From Dermacentor variabilis (lineage: Eukaryota; Arthropoda; Arachnida; Ixodida; Ixodidae): DNA of 64,000 nt. A model generated the notes under the pieces. It did no database searches. It was given only the letters and a program-made list of their open reading frames with translations, and was not told where the DNA came from. Below, piece by piece: positions 52,541-61,200 of the stretch. Location: assembly GCF_050947875.1 (NCBI RefSeq), contig NW_027460412.1, positions 434,001 through 498,000 on the forward strand, in the 5' to 3' direction. Position 1 is the stretch's first letter; each line of letters begins with the position of its first letter. The position numbers and the translations under genes are program-made.

Positions 52541-53996
52541 GGGCGTGCTTAGCAAGTCGTTTGGTAGAAATCCACGTGCGCGTTCTGCCAAAAGCACCAT
52601 TAGCATGCATATCTTGTGGTTTTGCAGAAAACAACGTCCGCGTCTACCAAAAGATGCATGTGCATGCTTAAAACTGGTTTGGCACAAATCCATGCGCTGC
52701 TCAAAAAAGCAGCATGGGCGTGCCTAGCACGTCGTTTGGTAGAAATGCACGTGCGCGTTCTGCCAAAAGGACCATTTGCATATATAGCTTGTGGTTTCGC
52801 AGAAAACAACGTCCGCGTCTACCAAAACATGCATGTGCATACTTAACAAGTGGTTTGGCACAAATCCATGCGCGGGTGCTAAAAAGAGCAGCATGGGCGT
52901 GCTTAGCACGTCGTTTGGTAGAAATCCACGTGCGCGTTCTGCCAAAAGCACGATTAATTTGCATGCATATCTTGTGGTTTTGCAGAAAAGAACGTCCGCG
53001 TCTACCAAAAGATGCATGTGCGTGCTTAACATGTGGTTTGGCACAAATCCCTGCGCGGGTGCTAAAAAGAGCAGCATGGGCGTGCTTAGCATGTCGTTTG
53101 GTAGAAATCCACGCGCGCGTTCTCCCAAAGGCACCATTTGCATGCATATCTTGTGGTTTTGCAGAAAACAACGTCCGCGTCTATCAAAAGATGCATGTGC
53201 ATGCTTAACAAGTGGTTTGGCACAAATCCATGCGCGGGTGCTAAAAAAAGCAGCATGGGCGTGCCTAGCACGTCATTTGGTAGAAATGCACGTGCGCGTT
53301 CTGCCAAAAGCACCATTTGCATATATAGCTTGTGGTTTCGCAGAAAACAACGTCCGGGTCTACCAAAAGATGCATGTGCATGCTTAAAAAGTGTTTTGGC
53401 ACAAATCCATGCGCGCGTGCTAAAAAGAGCAGCATGGGCGTGCTTAGCACGTCGTTTGGAAGAAATCCACGTGCGCGTTCTGCCAGAAGCACCATTTGCA
53501 TGCACATCTTCTGGTTTTGCAGAAAACAACGTCCGCGTCTACGAAAGATACATGTGCACGCTTAAGTGGTTTGGCAGAAATCAATGCGCGGGTGCTAAAA
53601 AGAGCACCATGGTCGTGCTTAGCACGTCCTTTGGTAGAAATCCACGTGCGCGTTCTGCCAAAAGCACCATTTGCATGCATATCTTGTGGTTTTGCAGAAA
53701 ACAACGTCCGCGTCTACCAAAAGATGCATGTACATGCTTAACAAGTGGTTTGGCACAAATCCATGCGCGGGTGCTAAAAAGAGCAGCATGGGCGAGCTTA
53801 GAACGTCGTTTGGTAGAAATCCACGTGCGCGTTCTGCCAAAAGCACCATTTGCTTGCATATCTTGTGGTTTTGCAGAAAAGAACGTCCGCGTCTACCAAA
53901 ATATGCATGTGCATGCTTAAAAAGTGGTTTGGCACAAATTCATGCGCGGGTGCTAAAAAGAGCAGCATGGGCGTCCTTAGCACGTTGTTTGGTAGA
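52541..53996. repeat. Satellite flanking the retrotransposon on the left
   Basis: About eight monomers follow the end of the 7,162-bp duplication. Their order resembles 34.1-35.0 kb and then 40.9-41.3 kb. The last two monomers are unusual, with TTTGCTTGCATATC at 53,849 and a GCGTCCTTAGCACGTTG form just before the junction. The array breaks off after GGTAGA at 53,996. Confidence 0.8.
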
Positions 53997-54489
53997 TTGC
54001 AGATTGCCGCTGATAGCAAGATTGCCGCTGATAGCGGCAATCTGCAAGATTGCCGCTATCACCAGTAGTCCCGATGTTCTGCTACGAGATCCTGCAAACG
54101 ACACGCCGCACAGGCTCCTACCGCGATCGAGCAGCGCCCAAACCGACAGTGGTGTTCCATCTGCGCCTGCGCAGGGATGCGCTGCTGTTCCGGAGATGGA
54201 TTTTCCGTCCATCAGCGTGCCTATGAACAACTATCTCAACCGCACACGTCATGGTACAAAGGTGGCGCTGGCAGCATGGATGCCCAAGGCTATAAGAGCA
54301 GCTCCGTGGGATCACTACTTCAGTGGGTCCGGTGGCGGCATGGCGAACGCCCGTTTCAAGCACGTCTGTTTCATCTTGCAGGTAGCATACAATTGTAAAT
54401 GTTACAGAAGTGATAATCGTTGTTTGCTGCTGCTGCCGGACCCTCTGAATTGTACTGCCGTTTTGAAAGAATTGGTGCATTGCCTAAAA
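53997..54489 (+). other. Retrotransposon 5' region (probable 5' UTR and leader)
   Basis: This stretch of 493 bases lies between the satellite junction and the ATG chosen for ORF1. No satellite similarity is seen. The ORF1 frame is open through it, back into the satellite, so the N-terminus of ORF1 is uncertain. An in-frame ATG at 54,196 with G at -3 and G at +4 would add 98 residues. No TATA box is recognised; elements of this type usually carry an internal promoter in this region, which is an inference here. Confidence 0.6.
53999..54060 (+). repeat. Direct and inverted repeats at the 5' end of the retrotransposon
   Basis: A 17-base direct repeat AGATTGCCGCTGATAGC occurs at 54,001-54,017 and 54,019-54,035, with a third partial copy (AGATTGCCGCTATC) at 54,047-54,060. 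In addition GCAGATTGCCGC at 53,999-54,010 is the exact reverse complement of GCGGCAATCTGC at 54,034-54,045, so the end can fold into a hairpin. It could be a 5' regulatory repeat of the element or filler formed during integration. Confidence 0.8.
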
Positions 54490-55314
54490 ATGTCATTGCT
54501 GTTACTTTGCGGTGACGTTGAGACCAATCCTGGACCAAATGTGGACGAAATGCTGTCGCAACTGCTGGATGGGCAGGCCCGCATCAGCCAAGATATAGCT
54601 AGCCTATCTGAAACAGTTGCATCCTTTGATAGTCGTCTAAAAAATGTTGAGCAAATGGCGGCGACTATGTCAAACATTGCACCACGTGTAAGCGAACTGG
54701 AGCACACCGTCGGTGCGCTTCAAAAACTAGTAGACAAGCTAGATCGTCAGAACGATGACTTAGAAAATCGACTCCGAAAAAACAATTTGGTTATTCATGG
54801 CTTGCGTGAGAAGCCTTCCGAGTCGGCTGATGATCTGCTTAAATCTGTATTGGAACTTGTATCAGTTAAACTCGGTGTAAAATGTGACGACATAGAGCGT
54901 TGCCACAGGCTTGGAGTTGAAAGAAAGGATAAACCTCGGCCAGTAATCATTAAATTACTGGATTTCAGAACAAAGGTTGCTATATTGAACAACGCCCGGA
55001 AACTTAAGGGGACTAATATATACATAAACGAGCACTACTCTGCACGTGTACGGATGGCACGTAGAGCGCTGTGGCAGAATTCGCAAGATATGCGCAAGAA
55101 TGCTGGTAAATATAGATATAAACATGACACACTCATGATTGATGGTGTTCGTTACATGTGGGACACTGATAAGAATGTCATTGTTCAGGCTTCAGCGCGC
55201 TCGCCTTCAACGGTGTCAGCCTCTGTGCCTTCGGCTCCCGTGAAATCGGCTTCTGCAAAAGCAACTGGCAGGAATAGAGCTTCGGCTAATACTGCTTCGG
55301 CTCGTGTTGACTGA
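54490..55314 (+). CDS. LINE ORF1 protein with N-terminal 2A-like motif
   Basis: The product of 274 residues is the nucleic-acid-binding partner of ORF2, expected to form ribonucleoprotein particles with the element RNA. From the ATG at 54,490 it starts with a short hydrophobic run (MSLLLLC), followed by the 2A-like GDVETNPGP (residues 8-16). A heptad-rich region at about 20-97 looks like a coiled coil. From about 98 comes an RRM-like segment beginning NNLVIHGL with CHRLG and RPVIIKLL further on, as in L1 ORF1p-type proteins. The last ~50 residues are rich in Ser, Ala and basic residues. I chose this ATG because it sits just before the 2A motif and has A at -3. The upstream ATG at 54,196 is an alternative giving 372 residues. 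No CCHC zinc knuckle or esterase domain is seen. The frame ends in TGA at 55,312-55,314, right before the endonuclease. Confidence 0.85.
   Translation: MSLLLLCGDVETNPGPNVDEMLSQLLDGQARISQDIASLSETVASFDSRLKNVEQMAATMSNIAPRVSELEHTVGALQKLVDKLDRQNDDLENRLRKNNLVIHGLREKPSESADDLLKSVLELVSVKLGVKCDDIERCHRLGVERKDKPRPVIIKLLDFRTKVAILNNARKLKGTNIYINEHYSARVRMARRALWQNSQDMRKNAGKYRYKHDTLMIDGVRYMWDTDKNVIVQASARSPSTVSASVPSAPVKSASAKATGRNRASANTASARVD
54511..54537 (+). other. 2A-like ribosome-skipping motif (GDVETNPGP)
   Basis: The nine codons encode the canonical D-V/I-E-x-N-P-G-P core. In known 2A peptides the ribosome fails to form the Gly-Pro bond (here between the codons at 54,532-54,534 and 54,535-54,537) and continues, giving two products. 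Such motifs are known near the N-terminus of ORF1 in some CR1-group LINEs. All core residues are present; activity also depends on the ~20 residues before it, which exist only if translation begins upstream of 54,490. Confidence 0.88.
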
Positions 55315-56381
55315 CGCTGCGAGCAGAATATAACTGTCCTCAATGTAAATGCGAGGAGTGTACTCAACAAAGTTGAAGCTCTCAATTGTTTGGTGGAAAG
55401 CCACAGCCCATCAATTGTCTGTCTTACAGAGACTTGGTTACATGAATCTGTTATTGATATCGAAATTTCGCCTCCCGGTTATTCACTACTTCGGAAGGAC
55501 AGAGAAGTTGGCCGTGGTGGTGGTGTGGCAGTTCTCATTAAAACAAGCCTTAAATTTTCTTTATTACCTGAACTTCCTGGCATTGAGGCTATTTGGTGCA
55601 AAGTATACAGCAGAGGTATTGTAATAGTTGTTGGTGTTATTTATCGCCCTCCGAACTCCGACGATATTTTTCCTGCTATCAATGAGTACCTTATTAGTAA
55701 CAAGCTGTGTGGTTGCAAACTATTGTTAGCAGGGGATTTCAATCTCCCATGCATTAACTGGAGCACACTTACCCCAACTGGCCGTGATAGGGCGCTTTGT
55801 GCTTCCCTGATCGACCTGGTTATATCATTTGGGTTAACTCAACTTGTGGATTTCGTAACGCGCGAAAACTCAATATTAGACCTTGTATTTGTAAACCAAC
55901 AACTCTTATCGCATGGAGTTAAATGTGAAGTCACCGAAGGCTTATCTGACCACAAAGCAGTTGAAATTGCCTTGAACTTAGTGTGCCCTCGACTAAGACC
56001 TGCATTCACAACCGTTTTGAACTTTTCTGCAGCTGACGATACTTCCGTACTTGACACTTTAGCCTCAACTTTTGATGACTTCCAACACTGTAGTGAACTG
56101 CACAATGTAGACACGTTGCTCCTTAAATTTTGTGACATTGTACATGAATGCCTGTCAAAGTACGTGCCCCAAAGATGTATTAAACGGAACCAAAGACACC
56201 CTTGGTATAATAGGGAGATAATTCAGCTCACTCGTCGCATTAAGCGGCTGCGTAAGCGAAGCCGTTCCGAGTGTAAGAACAATGCTTCTTTCTTCAACAC
56301 GTTGAAGTCTAAATTAAGAGCGAAAATGCAAGAGGCTAAGAGCTTTTACTTTAATAATACATTGGCTACATTTATGAAAAA
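55315..56381 (+). CDS. LINE ORF2, 5' part: APE-type endonuclease domain
   Basis: This domain nicks target DNA to prime reverse transcription. The frame is the same as ORF1 and opens straight after its TGA. Endonuclease similarity begins at once (ITVLNVNARSVLNK at 55,330-55,371), yet there is no in-frame ATG before the first catalytic motif. Visible motifs are TETW (55,426-55,437), YRPPN (55,642-55,656), GDFN (55,732-55,743), LDLVF (55,876-55,890) and SDH (55,945-55,953); all key acidic and His residues are kept. The downstream linker is basic (about 56,170-56,340). In the unshifted frame it would end out of frame at 56,478; homology moves to the -1 frame within the A7 run at 56,377-56,383. 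This part and the next are read as one ORF2 of about 928 residues, a usual length for CR1-group ORF2. Confidence 0.88.
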
Positions 56382-58100
56382 AACCCATCTAGGTTCTGGA
56401 GATCGATTAGTCCTGCATCGTCTCTACCTTCTTCCTTTATTGTTAATGACCAATCCTGCTCCCAATCTGAAACTATAGCCAACGCCTTCAACAACTTCTT
56501 CGAATCTGTTTTTTCTACCGATAATGGCACCAATCCTCCATTTTCCGCGTGCCGCAATCTGCCCTCTCTTCCAAATCCTGATGTAACCTCCTCTGGAGTA
56601 CATAACCTCATATTAAAACTTGATGTAACGAAAAGCCCAGGCCCAGACGGCATTCCAAATATGTTCCTAAAGAGGTACTCGGAATGGTGCGCAAGCTATC
56701 TGACTATAATATTTAAAAAATCAATAGACTCTACAACAGTGCCCCGGCTGTGGAAATTGGCTAATGTCGTGCCCGTATTAAAATCGGGAAACAAACAAAT
56801 AATACCGAATTATAGGCCAATATCTTTACTTTCCACCAGCTCGAAACTCTTGGAGCACATTATTCACAAGCACATTGTGGAATACCTAAATGCCAACAAT
56901 ATTCTTTCCCAATCGCAGCACGGTTTTCGTGCTGGCTATTCCACTGTTACGCAGTTGCTTGAATTTACGCATGACATTGCATCTTCCCTTAACAGCCGAG
57001 GACAGCTTGATGCCATATTTATTGACTATTCTAAGGCCTTCGATTTAGTTTGCCATGCTAAGCTTTTAGTTAAACTTCGTACATATTTTGGTGACAGCAA
57101 GCTGGTTGATTGGATAGCTGATTACTTACGGTCGCGCTCTCAGTTTGTTACGTATAACCACGCGAAGTCGTCTGAGGTACAGATTACATCTGGGGTGCCG
57201 CAAGGCTCGGTGCTGGGGCCGCTTTTGTTCATTATTTTCATAAATGACGTGGCAGAAATCATTGGCGATACTCAAGTTAAACTTAGAATGTATGCAGACG
57301 ACTGCGTAATCTACAACACAATCTCTGATGCTCATGATCAGGTTGCGCTAAATAACGTTTTTTCATTGTTTTGTAACTGGAGTGAAACCTGGCAAATGTC
57401 TATTAACTTAAAGAAGACTGTGGCCATGACCTTTTCAAACAAGAAACAACCCCTTTCTTTTACTTATACTAACGACGGAGTCGGTCTAGTACATGTTACG
57501 GAGTTTAAGTACCTCGGTGTAACTCTAGCGTCAAATTTAAAATGGCGCAAGCATGTTGAAATGATCTGCAATAAGGCTCGTCGAAAACTTTGGTATCTCC
57601 AGCGCACGTTAAGCAACTCAACAAGAGAATGCAAATTGACTGCGTACAAAACTTTGGTCAGGCCCATACTAGAATATGCATCGGTTGTTTGGTCACCTCA
57701 CCTCAAGCACGACATAGCTATGTTAGAATCTGTCCAAAAAAGAGCAATTAGGTTCATTTTTTGTCGCTATGACCGGCAATTCTCGCCTACTTCGCATGCA
57801 CACGTTTTAACGCTGCAATCTCTCGAACATCGGCGTAATTCTGATCGCGTTATCCTTCTTCATAAGATAGTTCACACCGGCTTGAGTGTTCTGGCGCCGA
57901 TTTCTTTTGTTGCAGCTTCAGCACGCTGTACTCGACGATCTGATCCCCTGAACATTGTGCCCTTCAGGTCGAATATTGATTCTTTTAAGTTTTCCTTCTT
58001 TCCACGGACGGTGGATTTATGGAATAAACTTGATGGGTCTCTACGCAGACTCGGTACTGAGGATTTTGAAAAAGAATTGTGTAATTATGCATTCTGGTAA
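56382..58100 (+). CDS. LINE ORF2, 3' part: reverse transcriptase domain
   Basis: The reverse transcriptase copies the element RNA at the nicked target. Similarity resumes at the A7 run (frame starting AAC at 56,382) and runs to TAA at 58,098-58,100 without a stop; an annotation starting at the ATG at 56,661 would miss the first ~93 codons. Motifs in order: SPGPDGIP (56,634 onward), PNYRPISLL, QHGFRAGYST, FIDYSKAFD with the motif A Asp at 57,024, SGVPQGSVLGPLLF (57,189-57,230), YADD (57,291-57,302) and EFKYLGV in the thumb region. All three catalytic Asp are present. The C-terminal part contains the RPILEYASVVW and ESVQKRAIRF segments usual in CR1-like elements. No RNase H domain or C-terminal zinc finger follows. 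Confidence 0.92.
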   Translation, partial: NPSRFWRSISPASSLPSSFIVNDQSCSQSETIANAFNNFFESVFSTDNGTNPPFSACRNLPSLPNPDVTSSGVHNLILKLDVTKSPGPDGIPNMFLKRYSEWCASYLTIIFKKSIDSTTVPRLWKLANVVPVLKSGNKQIIPNYRPISLLSTSSKLLEHIIHKHIVEYLNANNILSQSQHGFRAGYSTVTQLLEFTHDIASSLNSRGQLDAIFIDYSKAFDLVCHAKLLVKLRTYFGDSKLVDWIADYLRSRSQFVTYNHAKSSEVQITSGVPQGSVLGPLLFIIFINDVAEIIGDTQVKLRMYADDCVIYNTISDAHDQVALNNVFSLFCNWSETWQMSINLKKTVAMTFSNKKQPLSFTYTNDGVGLVHVTEFKYLGVTLASNLKWRKHVEMICNKARRKLWYLQRTLSNSTRECKLTAYKTLVRPILEYASVVWSPHLKHDIAMLESVQKRAIRFIFCRYDRQFSPTSHAHVLTLQSLEHRRNSDRVILLHKIVHTGLSVLAPISFVAASARCTRRSDPLNIVPFRSNIDSFKFSFFPRTVDLWNKLDGSLRRLGTEDFEKELCNYAFW

Positions 58101-58222
58101 TGTTTTCTAGTATTCTGGTGAATTTTGTTAAAAGTATTTGAAATTGTATTTTTTTTTGTTACTCTGTACTCACTCCTGCTATGTCTCAGAAACTGAGACA
58201 GCAGTATTTGTAAATAAATAAA
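58101..58222 (+). other. Retrotransposon 3' UTR and (TAAA)3 tail
   Basis: A short T-rich region follows the ORF2 stop. It contains a hairpin at 58,176-58,204 and ends with TAAATAAATAAA at 58,211-58,222. Two AATAAA hexamers (58,213-58,218 and 58,217-58,222) lie in the tail. A short tandem repeat in place of poly(A) is usual for CR1/L2-group elements. The exact end is ambiguous by a few A residues shared with the satellite. Confidence 0.85.
58176..58204 (+). promoter_or_regulatory. 3'-terminal RNA hairpin, likely RT recognition element
   Basis: TGTCTCAG (58,182-58,189) and CTGAGACA (58,193-58,200) form a perfect 8-bp stem around an AAA loop. CTGC (58,176-58,179) and GCAG (58,201-58,204) extend it by 4 bp across a two-base bulge (TA). 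It lies 7 bases before the tail repeat. In related stringent-type LINEs a stem-loop here is what the reverse transcriptase recognises; that role is inferred from position. Confidence 0.75.
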
Positions 58223-61200
58223 AATCCACGTGCACGTTCTGCCAAAAGCACCATTTGCATGCATATCTTGTGGTTTTGCAGAAAACAACGTCCGCGTCTA
58301 CCAAAAGATGCATGTGCATGCTTAACAAGTGGTTTGGCACAAATCCATGCGCGGGTGCTAAAAAAAGCAGCATGGGCGTGCCTAGCAAGTCGTTTGATAG
58401 AAATGCACGTGCGCGTTCTGCCAAAAGCACCATTTGCATATATAGCTTGTGGTTTCGCAGAAAACAACGTCCGGGTCTACCAAAAGATGCATGTGCATGC
58501 TTAAAAAGTGGTTTGGCACAAATCCATGCGCGGTTGCTAAAAAGAGCAGCATAGGCGTGTTTAGCACGTCGTTTGGTAGAAATCCACGTGCGCGTTCTGC
58601 CAAAAGCACCATTTGCATGCATAACTTGTGGTTTTGCACAAAACAACGTCCGCGTCTACCAAAACATGCATGTGCATGCTTGACAAGTGGTTTGGCACAA
58701 ATCCATGCGCGGGTGCTAAAAAGAGGAGCATGGCAGTGCTTAGCGCGTCGTTTGGTAGAAATCGACGTGCACGTTCTGCCAAAATCACCATTTGCATGCA
58801 CATCTTTAGGTTTTGCAGAAAACAACGTCCGCGTATACCAAAATATGCATGTGCATGCTTAACAAGTGGTTTGGCACAAATCCATGCGCGGGTGCTAAAA
58901 AGAGCAGCATGGGCGTTCTTAGCACGTCGTTTGGTAGAAATCCACGTGCGCGTTCTGCCAAAAGCACCATTAGCATGCATATCTTGTGGTTTTGCAGAAA
59001 ACAACGTCCGCGTCTACCAAAAGATGCATGTGCATGCTTAAAAGTGGTTTGGCACAAATCCATGCGCTGCTCAAAAAAGCAGCATGGGCGTGCCTAGCAC
59101 GTCGTTTGGTAGAAATGCACGTGCGCGTTCTGCCAAAAGGACCATTTGCATATATAGCTTGTGGTTTCGCAGAAAACAACGTCCGCGTCTACCAAAACAT
59201 GCATGTGCATACTTAACAAGTGGTTTGGCACAAATCCATGCGCGGGTGCTAAAAAGAGCAGCATGGGCGTGCTTAGCATGTCGTTTGGTAGAAATCCACG
59301 TGCGCGTTCTGCCAAAAGCACGATTAATTTGCATGCATATCTTGTGGTTTTGCAGAAAAGAACGTCCGCGTCTACCAAAAGATGCATGTGCATGCTTAAC
59401 ATGTGGTTTGGCACAAATCCCTGCGCGGGTGCTAAAAAGAGCAGCATGGGCGTGCTTAGCATGTCGGTTGGTAGACATCCACGCGCGCGTTCTGCCAAAA
59501 GCACCATTTGCATGCATATCTTGTGGTTTTGCAGAAAACAACGTCCGCGTCTACCAAAAGATGCATGTGCATGCTTATCAAGTGATTTGGCACAAATCCA
59601 TGCGCGGGTGCTAAAAAAAGCAGCATGGGCGTGCCTAGCACGTCATTTGGCAGAAATGCACGTGCTCGTTCTGCCAAAAGCACCATTTGCATATATAGCT
59701 TGTGGTTTCGCAGAAAACAACGTCCGGGTCTACCAAAAGATGCATGTGCATGCTTAAAAAGTGGTTTGGCAGAAATCAATGCGCGGGTGCTAAAAAGAGC
59801 ACCATGGGCGTGCTTAGCACGTCCTTTGGTAGAAATCCACGTGCGCGTTCTGCCAAAAGCACCATTTGCATGCATATCTTGTGGTTTTGCAGAAAACAAC
59901 GTCCGCGTCTACCGAAAGATGCATGTACATGCTTAACAAGTGGTTTGGCACAAATCCATGCGCGGGTGCTAAAAAGAGCAGCATGGGCGTGCTTAGAACG
60001 TCGTTTGGTAGAAATCCACGTGCGGGTTCTGCCAAAAGCACCATTTGCATGCATATCTTGTGGTTTTGCAGAAAACAACGTCCACGTCTACCAAAAGATG
60101 CATGTGCATGCTTAACAAGTGGTTTGGCACAAATCCATGCGCGGGTGCTAGAAAGAGCAGCATGGGCGTGCTTAGCACGTCGTTTGGTAGAAATCCACGT
60201 GCGCGCTCTCCCAAAAGCACTATTTGCATGCATACCTTGTGGTTTTGCAGAAAACAACGTCAGCGTCTACCAAAATATGCATGTGCATGCTAAACAAGTG
60301 GTTTGGCACAAATCCATGCGCGGGTGCTAAAAAGAGCAGCATAGGCGTGCTTAGCACATCGCTTGGTAGAAATTCACGTGCGCGTTCTGCCAAAAGCACC
60401 ATTTGCATGCATATCTTGTGGTTTTGCAGAAAACAACGTCCGCGTCTACCAAAAGATGCATGTGCATGCTTAACAAGTGGTTTGGCACAAATCCATGCGC
60501 GGGTGCTAAAAAAAGCAGCATGGGCGTGCCTAGCAAGTCGTTTGATAGAAATGCACGTGCGCGTTCTGCCAAAAGCACCATTTGCATATATAGCTTGTGG
60601 TTTCGCAGAAAACAACGTCCGGGTCTACCAAAAGATGCATGTGCATGCTTAAAAAGTGTTTTGGCACAAATCCATGCGCGGGTGCTAAAAAGAGCAGCAT
60701 GGGCGTGCTTAGCACATCATTTGGTAGAAATCTACGTGCCCGTTCTGCCAAAAGCACCATTTGCATGCATATCTTGTGGTTTTGCAGAAAACAGTGTCCG
60801 CGTCTACCAAAAGATGCATGTGCAGGCTTAACAAGTGGTTTGGCACAAATCCATGAGCGATTGCTAAAAAGAGCAGCATAGGCGTGTTTAGCGCGTCGTT
60901 TGGTAGAAATCCACGTGCGCGTTCTGCCAAAAGCACCATTTGCATGCATATCTTGTGGTTTTGCAGAAAAGAACGTCCGCGTCTACCAAAAGATGCATGT
61001 GCATGCTTAACAAGTGGTTTGGCACAAATCCTTGCGCGGGTGCTAAAAAGAGCAGCATGGGCGTGCTTAGCACGTCATTTGGTAGAAATCCTAGTGGCCG
61101 TTCTGCCAAAAGCACATTTGCATGCATACCTTGTGGTTTTGGAGAAAACAACGTCCGCGTCTACCAAAATAAGCATGTGCATGCTTAACAAGTGGTTTGG

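Larger units (their letters stand above)
1..53996. repeat. 179-bp satellite array, left part (about 300 monomers)
   Basis: The stretch is an uninterrupted head-to-tail array with a 179-bp period. The first monomer is 1-179 and the second starts at 180 with the same phase. Monomers differ by scattered substitutions, single-base indels and a recurrent 4-bp insertion. The same landmarks appear in order throughout: GATGCATGTGCATGC, GGTTTGGCACAAATCC, GCGCGGGTGCTAAAAAG, GTTTGGTAGAAATCCACG and ATTTGCATGCATATC. No unique sequence or other mobile element is visible inside it. Variants recur in multi-kb blocks, showing higher-order repeat organisation. Long open frames occur in several frames on both strands (up to 281 codons), but they follow from the repeat and shift frame every monomer. 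I cannot match the satellite to a named family without a search. The homogeneity and size suggest heterochromatin, perhaps centromeric. Confidence 0.98.
53997..58222 (+). mobile_element. CR1/L2-group non-LTR retrotransposon (LINE), near full length
   Basis: This is an autonomous APE-type non-LTR retrotransposon, which copies itself by target-primed reverse transcription. In order: repeat-rich 5' end, ORF1 with a 2A-like motif, coiled coil and RNA-binding region, ORF2 with endonuclease and reverse transcriptase, a 122-bp 3' UTR with a hairpin, and a (TAAA)3 tail instead of poly(A). There are no LTRs and no RNase H domain after the reverse transcriptase. It sits in satellite whose phase continues across it (GGTAGA then AATCCACG) with no clear target-site duplication. 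The reading frames are mostly intact, so the copy is young, but ORF2 has an upstream TGA, no ATG and one frame break. The clade call (CR1, L2, Crack or Rex1) comes from overall layout and needs a phylogeny. Confidence 0.93.

Noticed and set aside
1..53996. Hundreds of long open frames on both strands of the satellite as protein-coding genes
   Set aside because: They repeat with the 179-bp monomer, overlap in several frames and both strands, shift frame each monomer, and show no recognisable domain. They are by-products of a stop-poor tandem repeat.
54118..54480. Reverse-strand open frame of 120 codons in the LINE 5' region
   Set aside because: No domain is recognised and it lies opposite the leader and ORF1 frame; probably a shadow frame.
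55349..55624. ATG-started frame at 55,349 as an ORF2 start
   Set aside because: It is in a different frame from the endonuclease motifs and its product has no similarity to them.
53990..58232. Target-site duplication around the LINE
   Set aside because: The flanks share only a few A residues that are also part of the TAAA tail. No repeated stretch longer than that is visible.
58085..58646. Reverse-strand frames spanning the LINE 3' end and satellite
   Set aside because: They mix 3' UTR and satellite sequence and show no domain; chance open frames.
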